Counted from the stretch's first letter, positions 15,464-25,706 are shown. The stretch is DNA of 64,000 bases from an uncultured Verrucomicrobiales bacterium (GCA_937928545.1 CALGJQ010000014.1:62001-126000); one strand, 5' to 3'. Notes: generated from the sequence alone by a model not told the origin. A program made the numbers and translations.

Positions 15464-18400
15464 ATGTCTTACTTTTTTCGGAGGATTATCCCGGTCGCTA
15501 GTCTGCTTTTTATTCAGCCTCTGGCGGGCGATGGGAGCGAGGCCGCTACTGACTTCGTTCGACAAGAGGAAGATATTATTCCGTGGCTAGGGCGTGCAGA
15601 TCTTCTCAGTCAGCTTATTCCGTTGGAGCCAGAGAACTTTGTCGAGGTGCCGCTGCCCAGTCCACTGATCGATCAGGTGGCTGATGAGGAAGAGAGCGGT
15701 CCTGCCGAAGAGGCTCTTCCCGTGCTGACGGGCGGCGAGGTCGAGGAGACTGGAGCGGGAATTTTGCCTCGAATTAGCGCGGGTGAGGGGCCCGGTATGC
15801 TGGAAGGAGTGGTCTTTGATTCCGATGGTAATGGCATCGCCGGAGTGATCATCACTCTGCCTGAGCTGAGTGGTTTCCAGGTGCGTTCAGATGAGAAGGG
15901 GGAATTCCGAATCGCAGGCTTACCGGCAACGGGGGTGAGTGCTGAGTTTCTAAAGTCAGCGTATGTCACAAAGGTGGATGTTTTTCAGGTGAAAGAGGAG
16001 GGTGTGACTCAAGTACGAATTCCATTAGAGTTTAAGCCGGTAGAGTTGGCCGATGGCGAATACCTGCTGGAAGGTCAAGAAGTGATCTTGGACTATCAGG
16101 AGGAAGAAGCGGGGTCTATTGGGATCGTCGCTGATGCCGGACCAGGCCTCGCAGGAGGGGGGATTTCTAAGGAGTTTCTTTCCAAGTCCGGGGCGAGCGA
16201 TGCGGCTGGTGCGGTCGGTAAGATTTCCGGGGCCAATGTGGTTGGAGGTAAGTTTGTCGTCGTTCGAGGTTTGGGCGACCGCTACAATAACACCACACTT
16301 AATGGGGGGATTGTTCCCAGTCCGGAGACTTCGCGTAAGGCGGTGCAGCTTGATCTTTTTCCCTCGGATGTTCTTGATCAAGTCTCGATTAAGAAGACCT
16401 CGGCTCCTGATCTCCCTGCCGAGTTTGTGGGAGGGCTCGTGCAGTTGCAGACTTTAAGAAAGCCTGAAGAAGACTACTTCAGTGTTAAGTTTGGAAGTAA
16501 GTATCATCAGGAGACAATGGGTCATGGAGAGTTCTACACGGTGCCTGGTTTGGAGGTGGATCCCTATTTGAAATCTTCCGGCCCCGTGATTGAAGGTGAC
16601 TCGATTTTGGATTCCATTGCATTTAGCCGAACGACTGGAGGTGAGGCCTTAGCAGCACGGCAGCGATTTCTGGATTTGGTGAGTTTTAAACCTGAAAAAA
16701 TGAGCCCTGAAATGGATCGGGCCTTTGGGTTCGGATTTGGAAAGAACATCGAATTAAACGGCAATAGTCATCTGAGTCTTCTGGGGAGCTTTTCCTACGA
16801 AACGAAGCAGCGTTACCGGAGGACGCAGGAGTCTAACTATAATTCAAGAATCACCTCGGCCGCGAATCGGGGTGAGCTCAACCCTCTTTTTGTGAATCAA
16901 TCGACGCTTGAGATCGAAGCGGATGGTGATCGGGCTTTTGCAGGCTTGGATGGAAACTATGAGAAGGATTCCTACACTCAGTCTCGGGAATATGGCTTGC
17001 TTCTGGGGGGCAATTTGGAGATCGGGGAGCATCTTGATTTTAATGTGACCTTCTTCAATTTTCGCTCGGGAGAAGCGCAATATTCAATCATCGATAATGG
17101 TCTGACGAAAGCCTCGGATCTTGATGTGGCTCAGGATTCTTTGGCGGTGGGACGGATTGAGACGGAGGGCTTCAGTATGAACTCTTACCGTCAGGCGTAT
17201 GAGTTAAAATATCGTGAGCTTCAGTTCCTCCAACTGGGAGGAGAGCTTCGCTTTGATGACTTTCGTGAGGGTGCAAAGCTCAATTGGAACGCATACAGTT
17301 CGGAGACTTCAGAGGAGTCGCCCCGCAGCTACGAGCTGAAAGGGTCCTATATCACAGAGATCGACTCCCAGGATCCGCTTGAGGGGATTTCGATCCCTAA
17401 CATCGGGAATCTGAGAAATCCGCAGAGCTCCGACTTTATTGAATACAAGACGGAGGATCAATCCGATGAGTTCAAGGTTGATGGCGTCTATCCGATTCTT
17501 GAGAAGACGGAAGAGAGTCATTTTAATCTTCTTTTGGGGGCTGGCATGTATCAGCGAGACCGGGAAAGTAGATTGCGAAGTGCGAGCATCAAAGCCGGTG
17601 GGTCGGTCAACCAGGCAGATGAAGCGATCGAAACAAGTGACCGACTCCTCAACGATCAAGAGGTGGGGACTGACCTGAATCCGCGGAGGTTTGAAGGTTT
17701 CTATGCCGTTGCATCCGGAACGCAGGCCACCCCAGAATATCAAGGATCCACTGAGCTTAATAGCACCTACGTTGGCCTCGATGCTAAGTGGGGTTCCTGG
17801 TTTATGCTGGGTGGAGTTCGTTTTGAGAAAGAGACTCGCTCCTTCGATGTGCCAAGCGACGCGCTTGGTGCCTTGACTTCGGAGGCTGAGGACATCTTTC
17901 CTTCGTTAAATATAGGGAGGACTTTTGGGAGCGAAGATGAGTATCTCTTGCGGTTCAGTTATTCTCAATCAGTCGTGCGCCCGACGTTCTACGAATTTAT
18001 TCCGGCGCGAATTATCGATCTAACCAATCAGAGTCTAGTCACGGGAAATCGTGATCTTCGCGAGGCGCGTTCCGAAAATTTTGATTTGCGTTTTTCTTGG
18101 GAGAGAGACCGAGACTTCGTGGGTTTGAATCTTTTCTACAAGACGATCACTGATCCAATTTTTACGATTGTTGATCCTCAGTTGGGAGGGCGTGCCCGAA
18201 CCTTCGCGAATCTTGGTGAGACTGAGGTGAAGGGGGTCGAGTTGGAAGGGAGTAAGGATCTCGGTAGTGGGTTTTCGGTGACTGGGAATTTGAGCTATAT
18301 TTTGGCATCTCCCAGTCCGGGTTTAGTTCCAGTGGGTTCGCAGGAATTCAATGCCACAATCGACAGCCTCGAGGGCCAGCCTGAGTTTCTCGCAAACTTG

Positions 18401-18730
18401 ATTCTCTCCTATGAAGATGAGGATGCTGGGTTCTCTGCGAATCTAATCTATAATTTTACGGGTGAGTATTTGACCCTCGCGAGTCTTCGGAATGTTGATG
18501 ATCCTGGACCCGGTTTGCCCAATGAAATTAGGCAGCCTCTTCATACTCTTGATTTTAATTTGACCCAGAAGTGGGAAGCCGACTGGGCCGATTTGAAGTT
18601 GAAATTTTCGGTGAAGAACATTTTGGATTCCGATGTAGAGGTCCGCTATGAGGGCGTGGGAAATATCGCGGCAGCCTCCTCCTATTCCCCGGGTCGTGAG
18701 TTCGGGATTTCGGTTGAAGGGAAGTTCTAA
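15464..18730 (+). CDS. TonB-dependent outer-membrane receptor
   Basis: 1088 residues from ATG 15464 (MSYFFRRIIPVASLLFIQPLAG, signal peptide); the frame extends to 15404 but those residues precede the signal peptide and overlap the Pho-like box. After an acidic linker, a carboxypeptidase-regulatory-like domain spans about 112-190 (MLEGVVFDSDGNGIAGVIIT), the plug about 235-345 (VVVRGLGDRYNNTTLNGG, then LDLFPSDVLDQVSIKKT), and the remainder is a 22-strand-type barrel ending in aromatic Phe (ISVEGKF). Such receptors import scarce ligands using TonB energy. The neighbouring Pho-like boxes and pst genes suggest phosphate or an organophosphorus ligand, but the substrate is not visible in the sequence. 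Confidence 0.88.
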   Translation: MSYFFRRIIPVASLLFIQPLAGDGSEAATDFVRQEEDIIPWLGRADLLSQLIPLEPENFVEVPLPSPLIDQVADEEESGPAEEALPVLTGGEVEETGAGILPRISAGEGPGMLEGVVFDSDGNGIAGVIITLPELSGFQVRSDEKGEFRIAGLPATGVSAEFLKSAYVTKVDVFQVKEEGVTQVRIPLEFKPVELADGEYLLEGQEVILDYQEEEAGSIGIVADAGPGLAGGGISKEFLSKSGASDAAGAVGKISGANVVGGKFVVVRGLGDRYNNTTLNGGIVPSPETSRKAVQLDLFPSDVLDQVSIKKTSAPDLPAEFVGGLVQLQTLRKPEEDYFSVKFGSKYHQETMGHGEFYTVPGLEVDPYLKSSGPVIEGDSILDSIAFSRTTGGEALAARQRFLDLVSFKPEKMSPEMDRAFGFGFGKNIELNGNSHLSLLGSFSYETKQRYRRTQESNYNSRITSAANRGELNPLFVNQSTLEIEADGDRAFAGLDGNYEKDSYTQSREYGLLLGGNLEIGEHLDFNVTFFNFRSGEAQYSIIDNGLTKASDLDVAQDSLAVGRIETEGFSMNSYRQAYELKYRELQFLQLGGELRFDDFREGAKLNWNAYSSETSEESPRSYELKGSYITEIDSQDPLEGISIPNIGNLRNPQSSDFIEYKTEDQSDEFKVDGVYPILEKTEESHFNLLLGAGMYQRDRESRLRSASIKAGGSVNQADEAIETSDRLLNDQEVGTDLNPRRFEGFYAVASGTQATPEYQGSTELNSTYVGLDAKWGSWFMLGGVRFEKETRSFDVPSDALGALTSEAEDIFPSLNIGRTFGSEDEYLLRFSYSQSVVRPTFYEFIPARIIDLTNQSLVTGNRDLREARSENFDLRFSWERDRDFVGLNLFYKTITDPIFTIVDPQLGGRARTFANLGETEVKGVELEGSKDLGSGFSVTGNLSYILASPSPGLVPVGSQEFNATIDSLEGQPEFLANLILSYEDEDAGFSANLIYNFTGEYLTLASLRNVDDPGPGLPNEIRQPLHTLDFNLTQKWEADWADLKLKFSVKNILDSDVEVRYEGVGNIAAASSYSPGREFGISVEGKF

Positions 18731-18756
18731 TGTGACGAAAAAGTTTCCTTAGGGGA

Positions 18757-18774
18757 CGTCACAATGTTGTCACG
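18757..18774 (+). promoter_or_regulatory. Pho-box-like direct repeat before the triplicated secreted protein
   Basis: GTCAC at 18758-18762 and 18769-18773, period 11, about 95 bases before the ATG at 18870. A further lone GTGAC lies at 18732. Confidence 0.55.
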
Positions 18775-18869
18775 AAATTAGGCTCAGTTTTTGAGGTTGG
18801 AAGGGTAAATCCATAGGTGTGGCCCGTGCTGTTTTCCCAGTGTGTGGCTTCTATTTCCAACCTAAGTTT

Positions 18870-21800
18870 ATGAAACATAAGACGAGAACAACACGATTCA
18901 CCATGACCGCCCTTCTGTCGGCGGTGATTGCAGGAGGAGCCTCGGCGATGCCTACAATTGTGAATGTCCCTTCAACCATCACTGCTGATGCCGTTTGGGA
19001 TTCCGATACAAATGACGATGGTGTCATTGACCAAATCTACTTTATCGATAAAGCGGTCTTTGTAGGTGATCTGACCGGCGCAACTCGCCCTACTCTCACG
19101 ATTGAGCCTGGCACGATCGTCGCCGCCAGTGGTTCGACCACTGGGACGAACGGGCTCGATGTGGGGGCTCTCGTGGTGACCCGCGACGGTCGTCTTGAGG
19201 CTGCCGGAACGGCTCTTCAACCGATTGTTTTCACAAGTGTTGCGGAAGCTGAGTTCCTCCACAATGTGGATATCGACGGCGCTGATGGAGTCAACACCGT
19301 GAAGCAAGATCCTGTGATCGACGGTGGTGCTTGGGGTGGCGTGATCATCCTCGGAAATGCTCCCATTAACTTCTACGACTCCGCCACTAACAACCTTGGT
19401 GAAAACAGCGTGGAGGGATTCGCGACCAACGCGGCTGGAGATAATATCCTCTACGGCGGGAGCAATGCAGCGGACAATTCTGGCATTCTGACCTACGCTA
19501 GTATCCGTTTTGGCGGGTTTGAGTTCGCAGCTGATGAGGAGATCAACGGTCTGACCATGGCCGGTGTCGGAGCAGGAACGACGATCAATCACATCGAGGT
19601 GGTTGGGAACACGGACGATGGCTTCGAATGGTTTGGTGGGACTGTAAACACGAGCCATTTGTTCGCCCTCTATTGTCAAGATGAGTCCTTCGATCTCGAT
19701 GAAGGTCACCAAGGAACGCACCAGTTTTGGTTCGCAGTTCAATCCAACTTCAGTGATTACGGAACTGAGGCTGATGGAGGAAATAGGACTGGCGCGGGAG
19801 TGAAAACCGGAGAGCCGATGACTCTCGCAAAAGTTTTCAATGCGACTTACGTGGGTGCGCCAGATGCCAACGATGCCCTCCGACTGAAGGACAATTACGC
19901 TGGTCAGTTTCATAACTCGATTTTTACGAATCAAGGGGACGATTTGATTCGGATCGATGACACGGACACCGCAGATCAGGTCGGTTTGAATCTCAAGTTC
20001 ACCAACAATCTCTTCAACACCCCAGGTGACGTTGAGGCCCATGGTGGGCAGCCTGCCGCAGAAGCCGCGGTGTTGGCCCAGACTGGCAACGCCACCGGAG
20101 TGGATCCTCAATTCACCACGATCAACACCAACGGAGATGGTGAGGTCAACGAGATCGATCCTCGCCCCCAAGCGACCAGCGCCGCTTGGAGCGGAGACCT
20201 CACTGCAGGAGCACCTTCTCCGGTGACGTATAAGGGAGCCTTTGGAACAAGCAACTGGCTCGCGGGATGGAGTTATGCCTCGACGGAGAATATCGTCGTG
20301 GAGAACTTCGTTACCCCCACGATCATCGTGATCGCTGCCGATACTGCCATTACGGTAGATACCACGTGGGATTCCGACACGAATGATGACGGCATTATCG
20401 ATCAGATCTACTTTGTCGATCAGGCGGTCTTTGTGGGAGACCTTAGCGGAGGAACCCGCCCGACTCTTACCATTGAGCCGGGTACGGTAATCGCAGCCAG
20501 TGGATCCACGACTGGAACCAACGGTCTCGATGTTGGAGCCCTAGTCATCACTCGTGATGGAGCAATTGATGCCGAGGGGGAGCTGAATAAGCCCATCGTC
20601 TTCACGAGTGTTGCGGAGGCTGAATACCTCCACGGAATCGACATTGATGGGGTGGATGGCATCAACGACATCAAGCAGGATCCCGTCATTGATGGTGGTG
20701 CTTGGGGTGGGGTGATTATCCTCGGAAATGCTCCCATTAACTTCTACGACTCGGCGACCAACAACCTTGGTGAAAACAGTGTGGAAGGATTTGCGACGAA
20801 CGCTGCAGGCGATAGTATCCTCTACGGGGGAAGCGATCCGTCGGACAACTCCGGAACTCTCACCTACACGAGTATTCGCTTCGGTGGATTTGAATTCGCG
20901 GCTGATGAAGAGATTAATGGTCTCACGATGGGAGGAGTCGGAGCTAGCACCGTCATCCATCACATTGAAGTGGTTGGGAATACCGATGATGGCTTTGAGT
21001 GGTTTGGGGGCACGGTCAATACGAGCCACCTTTTTGCGCTCTATTGTCAGGATGAGTCCTTCGACCTCGACGAAGGTCACCAAGGAACGCACCAGTTTTG
21101 GTTCGCGGTTCAGTCTAACTTCAGTGACTACGGAACTGAGGCTGATGGCGGAAACAGGACCGGAGCCGGTGTGAAAACCGGCGAGCCAATGACCCTCGCA
21201 AAGGTCTTTAACGCGACCTATGTCGGCGCTCCTGATGCCAACGATGCCTTCCGTCTGAAGGATAATTACGCTGGTCAGTTTCATAATTCGATCTTCACGA
21301 ATCAGGGAGATGATCTGATTCGAATCGATGACACGGATACGGCTGGGCAGGTCGGAGGAAACATCCTCTTCAATAACAACATCTTCGGAACTCCGAGTGA
21401 TGTTGAAACCCACGGCGGACAAGCGACCGAGGAGGCTGCGCTTCTTGCTCAGTCTGGAAATGTGAAGGACACCGATCCTTCCTTTTCGGCCATGGCAACG
21501 AATGAGTTTGGTGAGGTCGTCCTCATCGATCCGCGTCCCGCTCTCGGCGGAGCTGCTTGGAACACCGCCCTGACCGGAGGCGCGCCAAAGCTTGCTCCAT
21601 ACCGTGGGGCCTTTGGCACGGAGAACTGGGCGCAGACTTGGACCTATGCATCTGCAAATGGTCTACTGGTTAGCTCCTTCGCTCTGCCTGCTGGCATCGA
21701 GGTTGTGACTGTCGGAACTGCGATCACGATCGACACTACTTGGGATTCCGATTCCAACGACGATGGCCTTATTGATCGGATCTATCTCGTCGACCAAGCG

Positions 21801-23333
21801 GTCTTCGTTGGTGATCTCTCTGGGGCAAGCCGTCCCACTCTCACGATTGAGCCGGGAACGATCATCGCAGCCACTGGATCCACGACCGGAACCAACGGCC
21901 TCGATGTCGGAGCCTTGGTTGTCACTCGTGACGGTGCGATCTCCGCCGATGGCGAACCAACGAGCCCGATCGTCTTCACCAGTGTTGCTGATGCCGAGTT
22001 TACTTACGGAGTCGATATTGACGGAGCCGATGGTGTCAACGACGTCAAACAAGACCCGATCATTGATGGCGGAGCTTGGGGTGGCGTGATCATCCTTGGA
22101 AATGCCCCGATCAACTTCTACGACTCGGCAACCAATAACCTAGGCGAGAATAGCGTGGAGGGATTTGCAACCAACGCAGCTGGTGATAGCATTCTCTACG
22201 GAGGAGCAGACCCGGCTGATAATTCTGGAAGCCTCACTTACGCGAGCATTCGCTTTGGGGGATTCGAGTTCGCGGCCGATGAAGAGATCAATGGTCTCAC
22301 GATGGGCGGCGTCGGTTCTGGCACCACGATTCACCACGTTGAAGTTGTTGGAAATACCGATGATGGATTCGAGTGGTTCGGTGGAACTGTGAATACGAGC
22401 CACTTGTTTGCGCTCTACTGTCAGGACGAGAGCTTCGACCTCGATGAAGGTCACCAGGGAACTCACCAGTTCTGGTTCGCCGTTCAGTCCAACTTCAGTG
22501 ACTACGGGACTGAGGCTGACGGAGGGAATAGGACGGGAGCAGGTGTCAAAACCGGCGATCCAAAGACCTTGGCAAAAGTGTTCAATGCTACCTACGTCGG
22601 TGCACCAGATGCGAACGATGCCTTCCGCTTGAAAGACAACTATGCGGGCCAGTTTCATAACTCGATCTTTACGGAGATCGGAGATGATCTGGTTCGCATT
22701 GATGACACTGACACTGCAGGACAGGTTGGCGGAGATCTCCGCTTCTCGTATAATATCTTCAACACCCCCGGTGATCAACAGGTCGATGGCGGTTCTGGAC
22801 TTGCTGCAGAAGGTGACTTGCTCGCCCAAGATGGAAACTCGCTGGACACCAATCCTCTTCTCAGTTTGATGAAGAAGAATGATGATGGTGAAGTAGTGGT
22901 GATTGACCCTCGTCCAAGCATCATTGGAGGCGCGGCATGGGGCACCGACGTGATTGAAGGAGCTCCCATTGAAGTTGACTATCGGGGTGCCTTTGGAGCC
23001 GACCTTTGGACCTCGACTTGGACATACGCTTCCAACGAAGGAATCGTCACTCCTGGCTTCTCTGAGCGAACTCCGCCGTCAGGGACTATCATCCGTATGG
23101 TCGCCGGGGACGAACTCGATATTGTGACTTCCGGAGTCGTTGGTGGTCAGTATTCCATCACCTTCGTTGCCGAAGAGGGTGTGGGCTACAAGGTGACACA
23201 GTCGCCGAGTATGGAAGGGACTTGGGCAGATGTTCCCAGTGCCACGGTGGCCTCCGCGACCGTTCTCCAGACTGTCACGTTTGATCTTCCGGTGGGAGAT
23301 CAGAAGTATTTCTTCCGTATTGAGAAGAACTAG
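18870..23333 (+). CDS. Secreted protein with three tandem ~455-residue repeats
   Basis: 1487 residues; signal peptide ending GGASA, start at ATG 18870. Three large repeats cover about residues 36-490, 491-949 and 950-1405, each opening with WDSDTNDDGxIDQIYF and containing TLTIEPGT, GGAWGGVIILGNAPINFYDS, VEVVGNTDDGFEWFGG and LKDNYAGQFHNSIFT. The pattern suggests a right-handed beta-helix with Ca-binding loops. A C-terminal 75-residue beta domain ends YFFRIEKN. I know similar GGxWGGxIILGxAPIN proteins near TonB receptors in other Gram-negatives, but no function is established to my knowledge. Its place behind the TonB receptor and its own Pho-like box suggest a role in extracellular phosphorus acquisition (inference). 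Confidence 0.8.
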   Translation: MKHKTRTTRFTMTALLSAVIAGGASAMPTIVNVPSTITADAVWDSDTNDDGVIDQIYFIDKAVFVGDLTGATRPTLTIEPGTIVAASGSTTGTNGLDVGALVVTRDGRLEAAGTALQPIVFTSVAEAEFLHNVDIDGADGVNTVKQDPVIDGGAWGGVIILGNAPINFYDSATNNLGENSVEGFATNAAGDNILYGGSNAADNSGILTYASIRFGGFEFAADEEINGLTMAGVGAGTTINHIEVVGNTDDGFEWFGGTVNTSHLFALYCQDESFDLDEGHQGTHQFWFAVQSNFSDYGTEADGGNRTGAGVKTGEPMTLAKVFNATYVGAPDANDALRLKDNYAGQFHNSIFTNQGDDLIRIDDTDTADQVGLNLKFTNNLFNTPGDVEAHGGQPAAEAAVLAQTGNATGVDPQFTTINTNGDGEVNEIDPRPQATSAAWSGDLTAGAPSPVTYKGAFGTSNWLAGWSYASTENIVVENFVTPTIIVIAADTAITVDTTWDSDTNDDGIIDQIYFVDQAVFVGDLSGGTRPTLTIEPGTVIAASGSTTGTNGLDVGALVITRDGAIDAEGELNKPIVFTSVAEAEYLHGIDIDGVDGINDIKQDPVIDGGAWGGVIILGNAPINFYDSATNNLGENSVEGFATNAAGDSILYGGSDPSDNSGTLTYTSIRFGGFEFAADEEINGLTMGGVGASTVIHHIEVVGNTDDGFEWFGGTVNTSHLFALYCQDESFDLDEGHQGTHQFWFAVQSNFSDYGTEADGGNRTGAGVKTGEPMTLAKVFNATYVGAPDANDAFRLKDNYAGQFHNSIFTNQGDDLIRIDDTDTAGQVGGNILFNNNIFGTPSDVETHGGQATEEAALLAQSGNVKDTDPSFSAMATNEFGEVVLIDPRPALGGAAWNTALTGGAPKLAPYRGAFGTENWAQTWTYASANGLLVSSFALPAGIEVVTVGTAITIDTTWDSDSNDDGLIDRIYLVDQAVFVGDLSGASRPTLTIEPGTIIAATGSTTGTNGLDVGALVVTRDGAISADGEPTSPIVFTSVADAEFTYGVDIDGADGVNDVKQDPIIDGGAWGGVIILGNAPINFYDSATNNLGENSVEGFATNAAGDSILYGGADPADNSGSLTYASIRFGGFEFAADEEINGLTMGGVGSGTTIHHVEVVGNTDDGFEWFGGTVNTSHLFALYCQDESFDLDEGHQGTHQFWFAVQSNFSDYGTEADGGNRTGAGVKTGDPKTLAKVFNATYVGAPDANDAFRLKDNYAGQFHNSIFTEIGDDLVRIDDTDTAGQVGGDLRFSYNIFNTPGDQQVDGGSGLAAEGDLLAQDGNSLDTNPLLSLMKKNDDGEVVVIDPRPSIIGGAAWGTDVIEGAPIEVDYRGAFGADLWTSTWTYASNEGIVTPGFSERTPPSGTIIRMVAGDELDIVTSGVVGGQYSITFVAEEGVGYKVTQSPSMEGTWADVPSATVASATVLQTVTFDLPVGDQKYFFRIEKN
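18972..23080 (+). repeat. Three tandem coding repeats of about 1.37 kb
   Basis: Repeat units begin near 18972, 20343 and 21718. A stretch of more than 40 residues around DESFDLDEGHQGTHQFWFAV is identical in all three proteins, while the DNA differs at many third codon positions. Confidence 0.85.
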
Positions 23334-23370
23334 CCGCTGACAAAAAACCTTTCGTTGGTAATCCAAGAAG

Positions 23371-23405
23371 GAGTCGTTTCGCCCGGTGCGAAGCGGCTCT
23401 TTTTT
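23371..23405 (+). terminator. Terminator of the triplicated protein gene
   Basis: Twelve-pair stem GAGTCGTTTCGC (23371-23382) with GCGAAGCGGCTC (23388-23399), two G-U pairs, then six T. Confidence 0.85.
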
Positions 23406-23420
23406 GTGTGCCCCGCCAAA

Positions 23421-23438
23421 GGTGACAAACGTGTCACA
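23421..23438 (+). promoter_or_regulatory. Pho-box-like site before the TonB operon
   Basis: GTGAC (23422-23426) and GTCAC (23433-23437) with six bases between, period 11; GGTGACAAACGTGTCACA resembles the E. coli Pho box. It lies 52 bases before the ATG at 23490 and just after the preceding terminator. Confidence 0.65.
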
Positions 23439-23489
23439 AGCACTGATTCTTCAAAAACCAAGTCTGCCGCTAAACCCTCAGGAAATCAC

Positions 23490-24275
23490 ATGAAGCTCGC
23501 TTTCATCCCCGTCATTCTCGTCACGCTCCTTCCACTCTCCGCTGAACAGGGTGGCGTGGAGGCCAATAAAAAAATCCGCGCTACGGTCCAGAAATGGATT
23601 TCCGTGATGAAGGATATCCAAGAGAAGCAGCAAAATTGGAGGGAGCAAAAAGAGATCCTCTCCGACTCCAAGGCATCGCTCATTGCCGAAAATGTGCAGA
23701 TGGAAACCGAGATCCTCTCCGCCTTTGAACGGCTGGGATCAACCGACGAGGTCTCGCAAAAGAAGCTCGCTGAAAAGAAGTCATACGATGATGGTCGGGA
23801 GGCTCTGCGGGACGGGCTCAACGATCTCGATGCCAAGGTCTCAGCCGTCATTCCTCTTTTGCCAAAAGAACTCACCAGCAATCCCAAGTTGGAGAAGATG
23901 ATTGCAGATCATAAGAACTTCGTGATCCGTCAGGATAAGGAGAAAATGAGCCTCAATGGGCGCCTCACCGCGATGCTGACCATTCTCACGGAAGCGGAAA
24001 AATTTAATCAAGTCATCACGCCCTTCACGGGGCGCTCGGCCGAGGCGGGTGGGCAGAAGGTCCTGCTTGATGGCATCTACTTCGGCCTCGCTGCCGGCTT
24101 TGCAGCCAATGAGGCCGGTACCGTAGCCCTCCATCTGAAACCCGGTATCGATGGCTGGACAGAAACTGAAATCACGGATCCAGAGGTGGTCGGCCAAGTC
24201 CGTAAACTCATCAACGTGGGGAATGCCTCCGGCGAACTCCAACTCGTCACGATTCCTCTGGAGATCGCCAAATAA
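23490..24275 (+). CDS. DUF3450-like periplasmic coiled-coil protein of the TonB operon
   Basis: 261 residues with signal peptide MKLAFIPVILVTLLPLSA; the frame's upstream extension to 23355 would include the terminator and is rejected. A long helical/coiled-coil part (about 25-170, rich in Glu, Lys and Gln) precedes a beta-containing end (LLDGIYFGLAAGFAAN..., LVTIPLEIAK). Length, the GIYFGLA motif and first place in an ExbB-ExbB-ExbD-TonB operon agree with DUF3450 proteins of proteobacterial TonB2-type systems. Probably periplasmic, perhaps helping TonB complex assembly; the exact role is unknown. First gene after the Pho-like box, 9 bases before the next gene. Confidence 0.72.
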   Translation: MKLAFIPVILVTLLPLSAEQGGVEANKKIRATVQKWISVMKDIQEKQQNWREQKEILSDSKASLIAENVQMETEILSAFERLGSTDEVSQKKLAEKKSYDDGREALRDGLNDLDAKVSAVIPLLPKELTSNPKLEKMIADHKNFVIRQDKEKMSLNGRLTAMLTILTEAEKFNQVITPFTGRSAEAGGQKVLLDGIYFGLAAGFAANEAGTVALHLKPGIDGWTETEITDPEVVGQVRKLINVGNASGELQLVTIPLEIAK

Positions 24276-24284
24276 TAGGATCGT

Positions 24285-25706
24285 ATGAAAAGACTTTTTC
24301 TCTCCCTTGCTTTCATTGGAAGCACCTCCGCGCAAACTGCCCAGCAAAAGGCAGAGCAAGACCTTCAACTCGCTCAGGAGCAACTGCGCGCGTTCGAAAC
24401 TGAAATGACCGGCGAAGAACGCGTCATTATCCAGGAGGTCGAGAAGATCGACGATATGGTCATCGAACAGCACAAGACGCTCACCAAGCTTCTGCGCGAC
24501 GAGGACAATGTTGCGGGAAAGCAGCGCGAGCTCGATAATGAGTTGGCTCGCCGAAAAGGGGAATTTGAGTTTACCCTCTCCAGCCTGCGAAGCTACGGGA
24601 GCAGCATCAAAAACCGTATTCATCCCGCCGAGAAGCAAGGTTTTGGTGAGGCGCTGGACGCGCGTCGTAAAAAGGCCGATCGCTCCGGTGACGATCTTGT
24701 GCTTGAGATTAAAAACCGCCTCGTGCTCCTTCATATGGCGGCCGATCGTCTCGTGCAGATTTCCGGCGGGGAACGCTTTGAGGGGAGCGCCGTGGTCGAG
24801 GGCAATGTGATCAAGGAAGGCCGCTTTGCTACCGCTGGGCCGCTCGGATATTTTTTATCGAATGATAATGAGATTGCCGGTTTTACTTTCTTCTCGGCGG
24901 AAGGCGTGACTTACCCGACGATTGCGCCAATCAAGGAAGGGCTTGAGGAAGTCGGCAAGCTCATTAAGACCGGATCGGCCATGGTCCCGGTTGATGCCTC
25001 AATGGGAAAGGCGATCCAAGTCGCGCGCACCAAGAAGACGGTTGGTCAATACCTCGATGGGGGCGGCGTAGTGGGTTACGGCATCCTTGGCCTCGGTGCC
25101 GTCGCTCTCTTGATCGCGCTTTGGAAGGTGATTGAAATTAGTCAATTTCCCATTCCCAACCGCCAGAAACTCAACCTCATTCTCGATGATTTGCTGAGTC
25201 ACGAAGCGGAAGCAGCCAAGCTGAAGGCCGGTGACTTTAAGGGCCTCGGGGGGAAGATGGTGGAAGCGGGGGTTTCTTACTTTTACGATAAGCGGCGTAT
25301 TCTCGAAGATGCTCTCCTGGAAAAGCTCGGCATGATCCAGCCGAAGCTCGAGCGCTTCCTGCCCTTCTTGGCGCTCGTGGCAGCGGCGGCTCCCATGATG
25401 GGATTGCTTGGAACTGTGCTCGGAATCATGAAAACTTTCGCGATGATGTCAGCGGGCGGGGCGGGGGACTCCAAGTCTTTCTCTGCCGGAATTAGTGAGG
25501 CCCTCATTACCACCGCGATGGGCCTGATCGTGGCAATTCCAGTAATTATCGTACATGGAATGTTGAAGAGTCTCGCAAAGTCGAAATTCGGCCAAGCGGA
25601 GGGTGTGGCCCTTTCTATGTTGAATGGAACCACCGAGCTGGAAGAAGCCCCAGTGGCAGATGACGAGGTTGATGACCTCGATGAAACCGATCTTGTTCCC
25701 GTCTGA
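24285..25706 (+). CDS. Large ExbB/TolQ-type proton channel protein with periplasmic domain
   Basis: 473 residues. A signal peptide (MKRLFLSLAFIGSTSA) and a coiled-coil periplasmic domain (about 20-260) precede a MotA/TolQ/ExbB domain: TM near 268-285 (GYGILGLGAVALLIALW), then paired TMs with FLPFLALVAAAAPMMGLLGTVLGIM and ALITTAMGLIVAIPVII, which carry the conserved proton-channel small residues and Thr. This is the 'TtpC-like' large form known from TonB2 systems; it uses the proton gradient to energise TonB. Acidic C-terminal tail. Its TGA shares a base with the ATG of the next gene. Confidence 0.87.
   Translation: MKRLFLSLAFIGSTSAQTAQQKAEQDLQLAQEQLRAFETEMTGEERVIIQEVEKIDDMVIEQHKTLTKLLRDEDNVAGKQRELDNELARRKGEFEFTLSSLRSYGSSIKNRIHPAEKQGFGEALDARRKKADRSGDDLVLEIKNRLVLLHMAADRLVQISGGERFEGSAVVEGNVIKEGRFATAGPLGYFLSNDNEIAGFTFFSAEGVTYPTIAPIKEGLEEVGKLIKTGSAMVPVDASMGKAIQVARTKKTVGQYLDGGGVVGYGILGLGAVALLIALWKVIEISQFPIPNRQKLNLILDDLLSHEAEAAKLKAGDFKGLGGKMVEAGVSYFYDKRRILEDALLEKLGMIQPKLERFLPFLALVAAAAPMMGLLGTVLGIMKTFAMMSAGGAGDSKSFSAGISEALITTAMGLIVAIPVIIVHGMLKSLAKSKFGQAEGVALSMLNGTTELEEAPVADDEVDDLDETDLVPV

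Noticed and set aside
18972-20171. Long open frame (399 codons) on the strand opposite the triplicated protein
   Set aside because: Mirror of a repetitive, codon-biased gene; similar antisense frames occur in each repeat, no start context or known motif.
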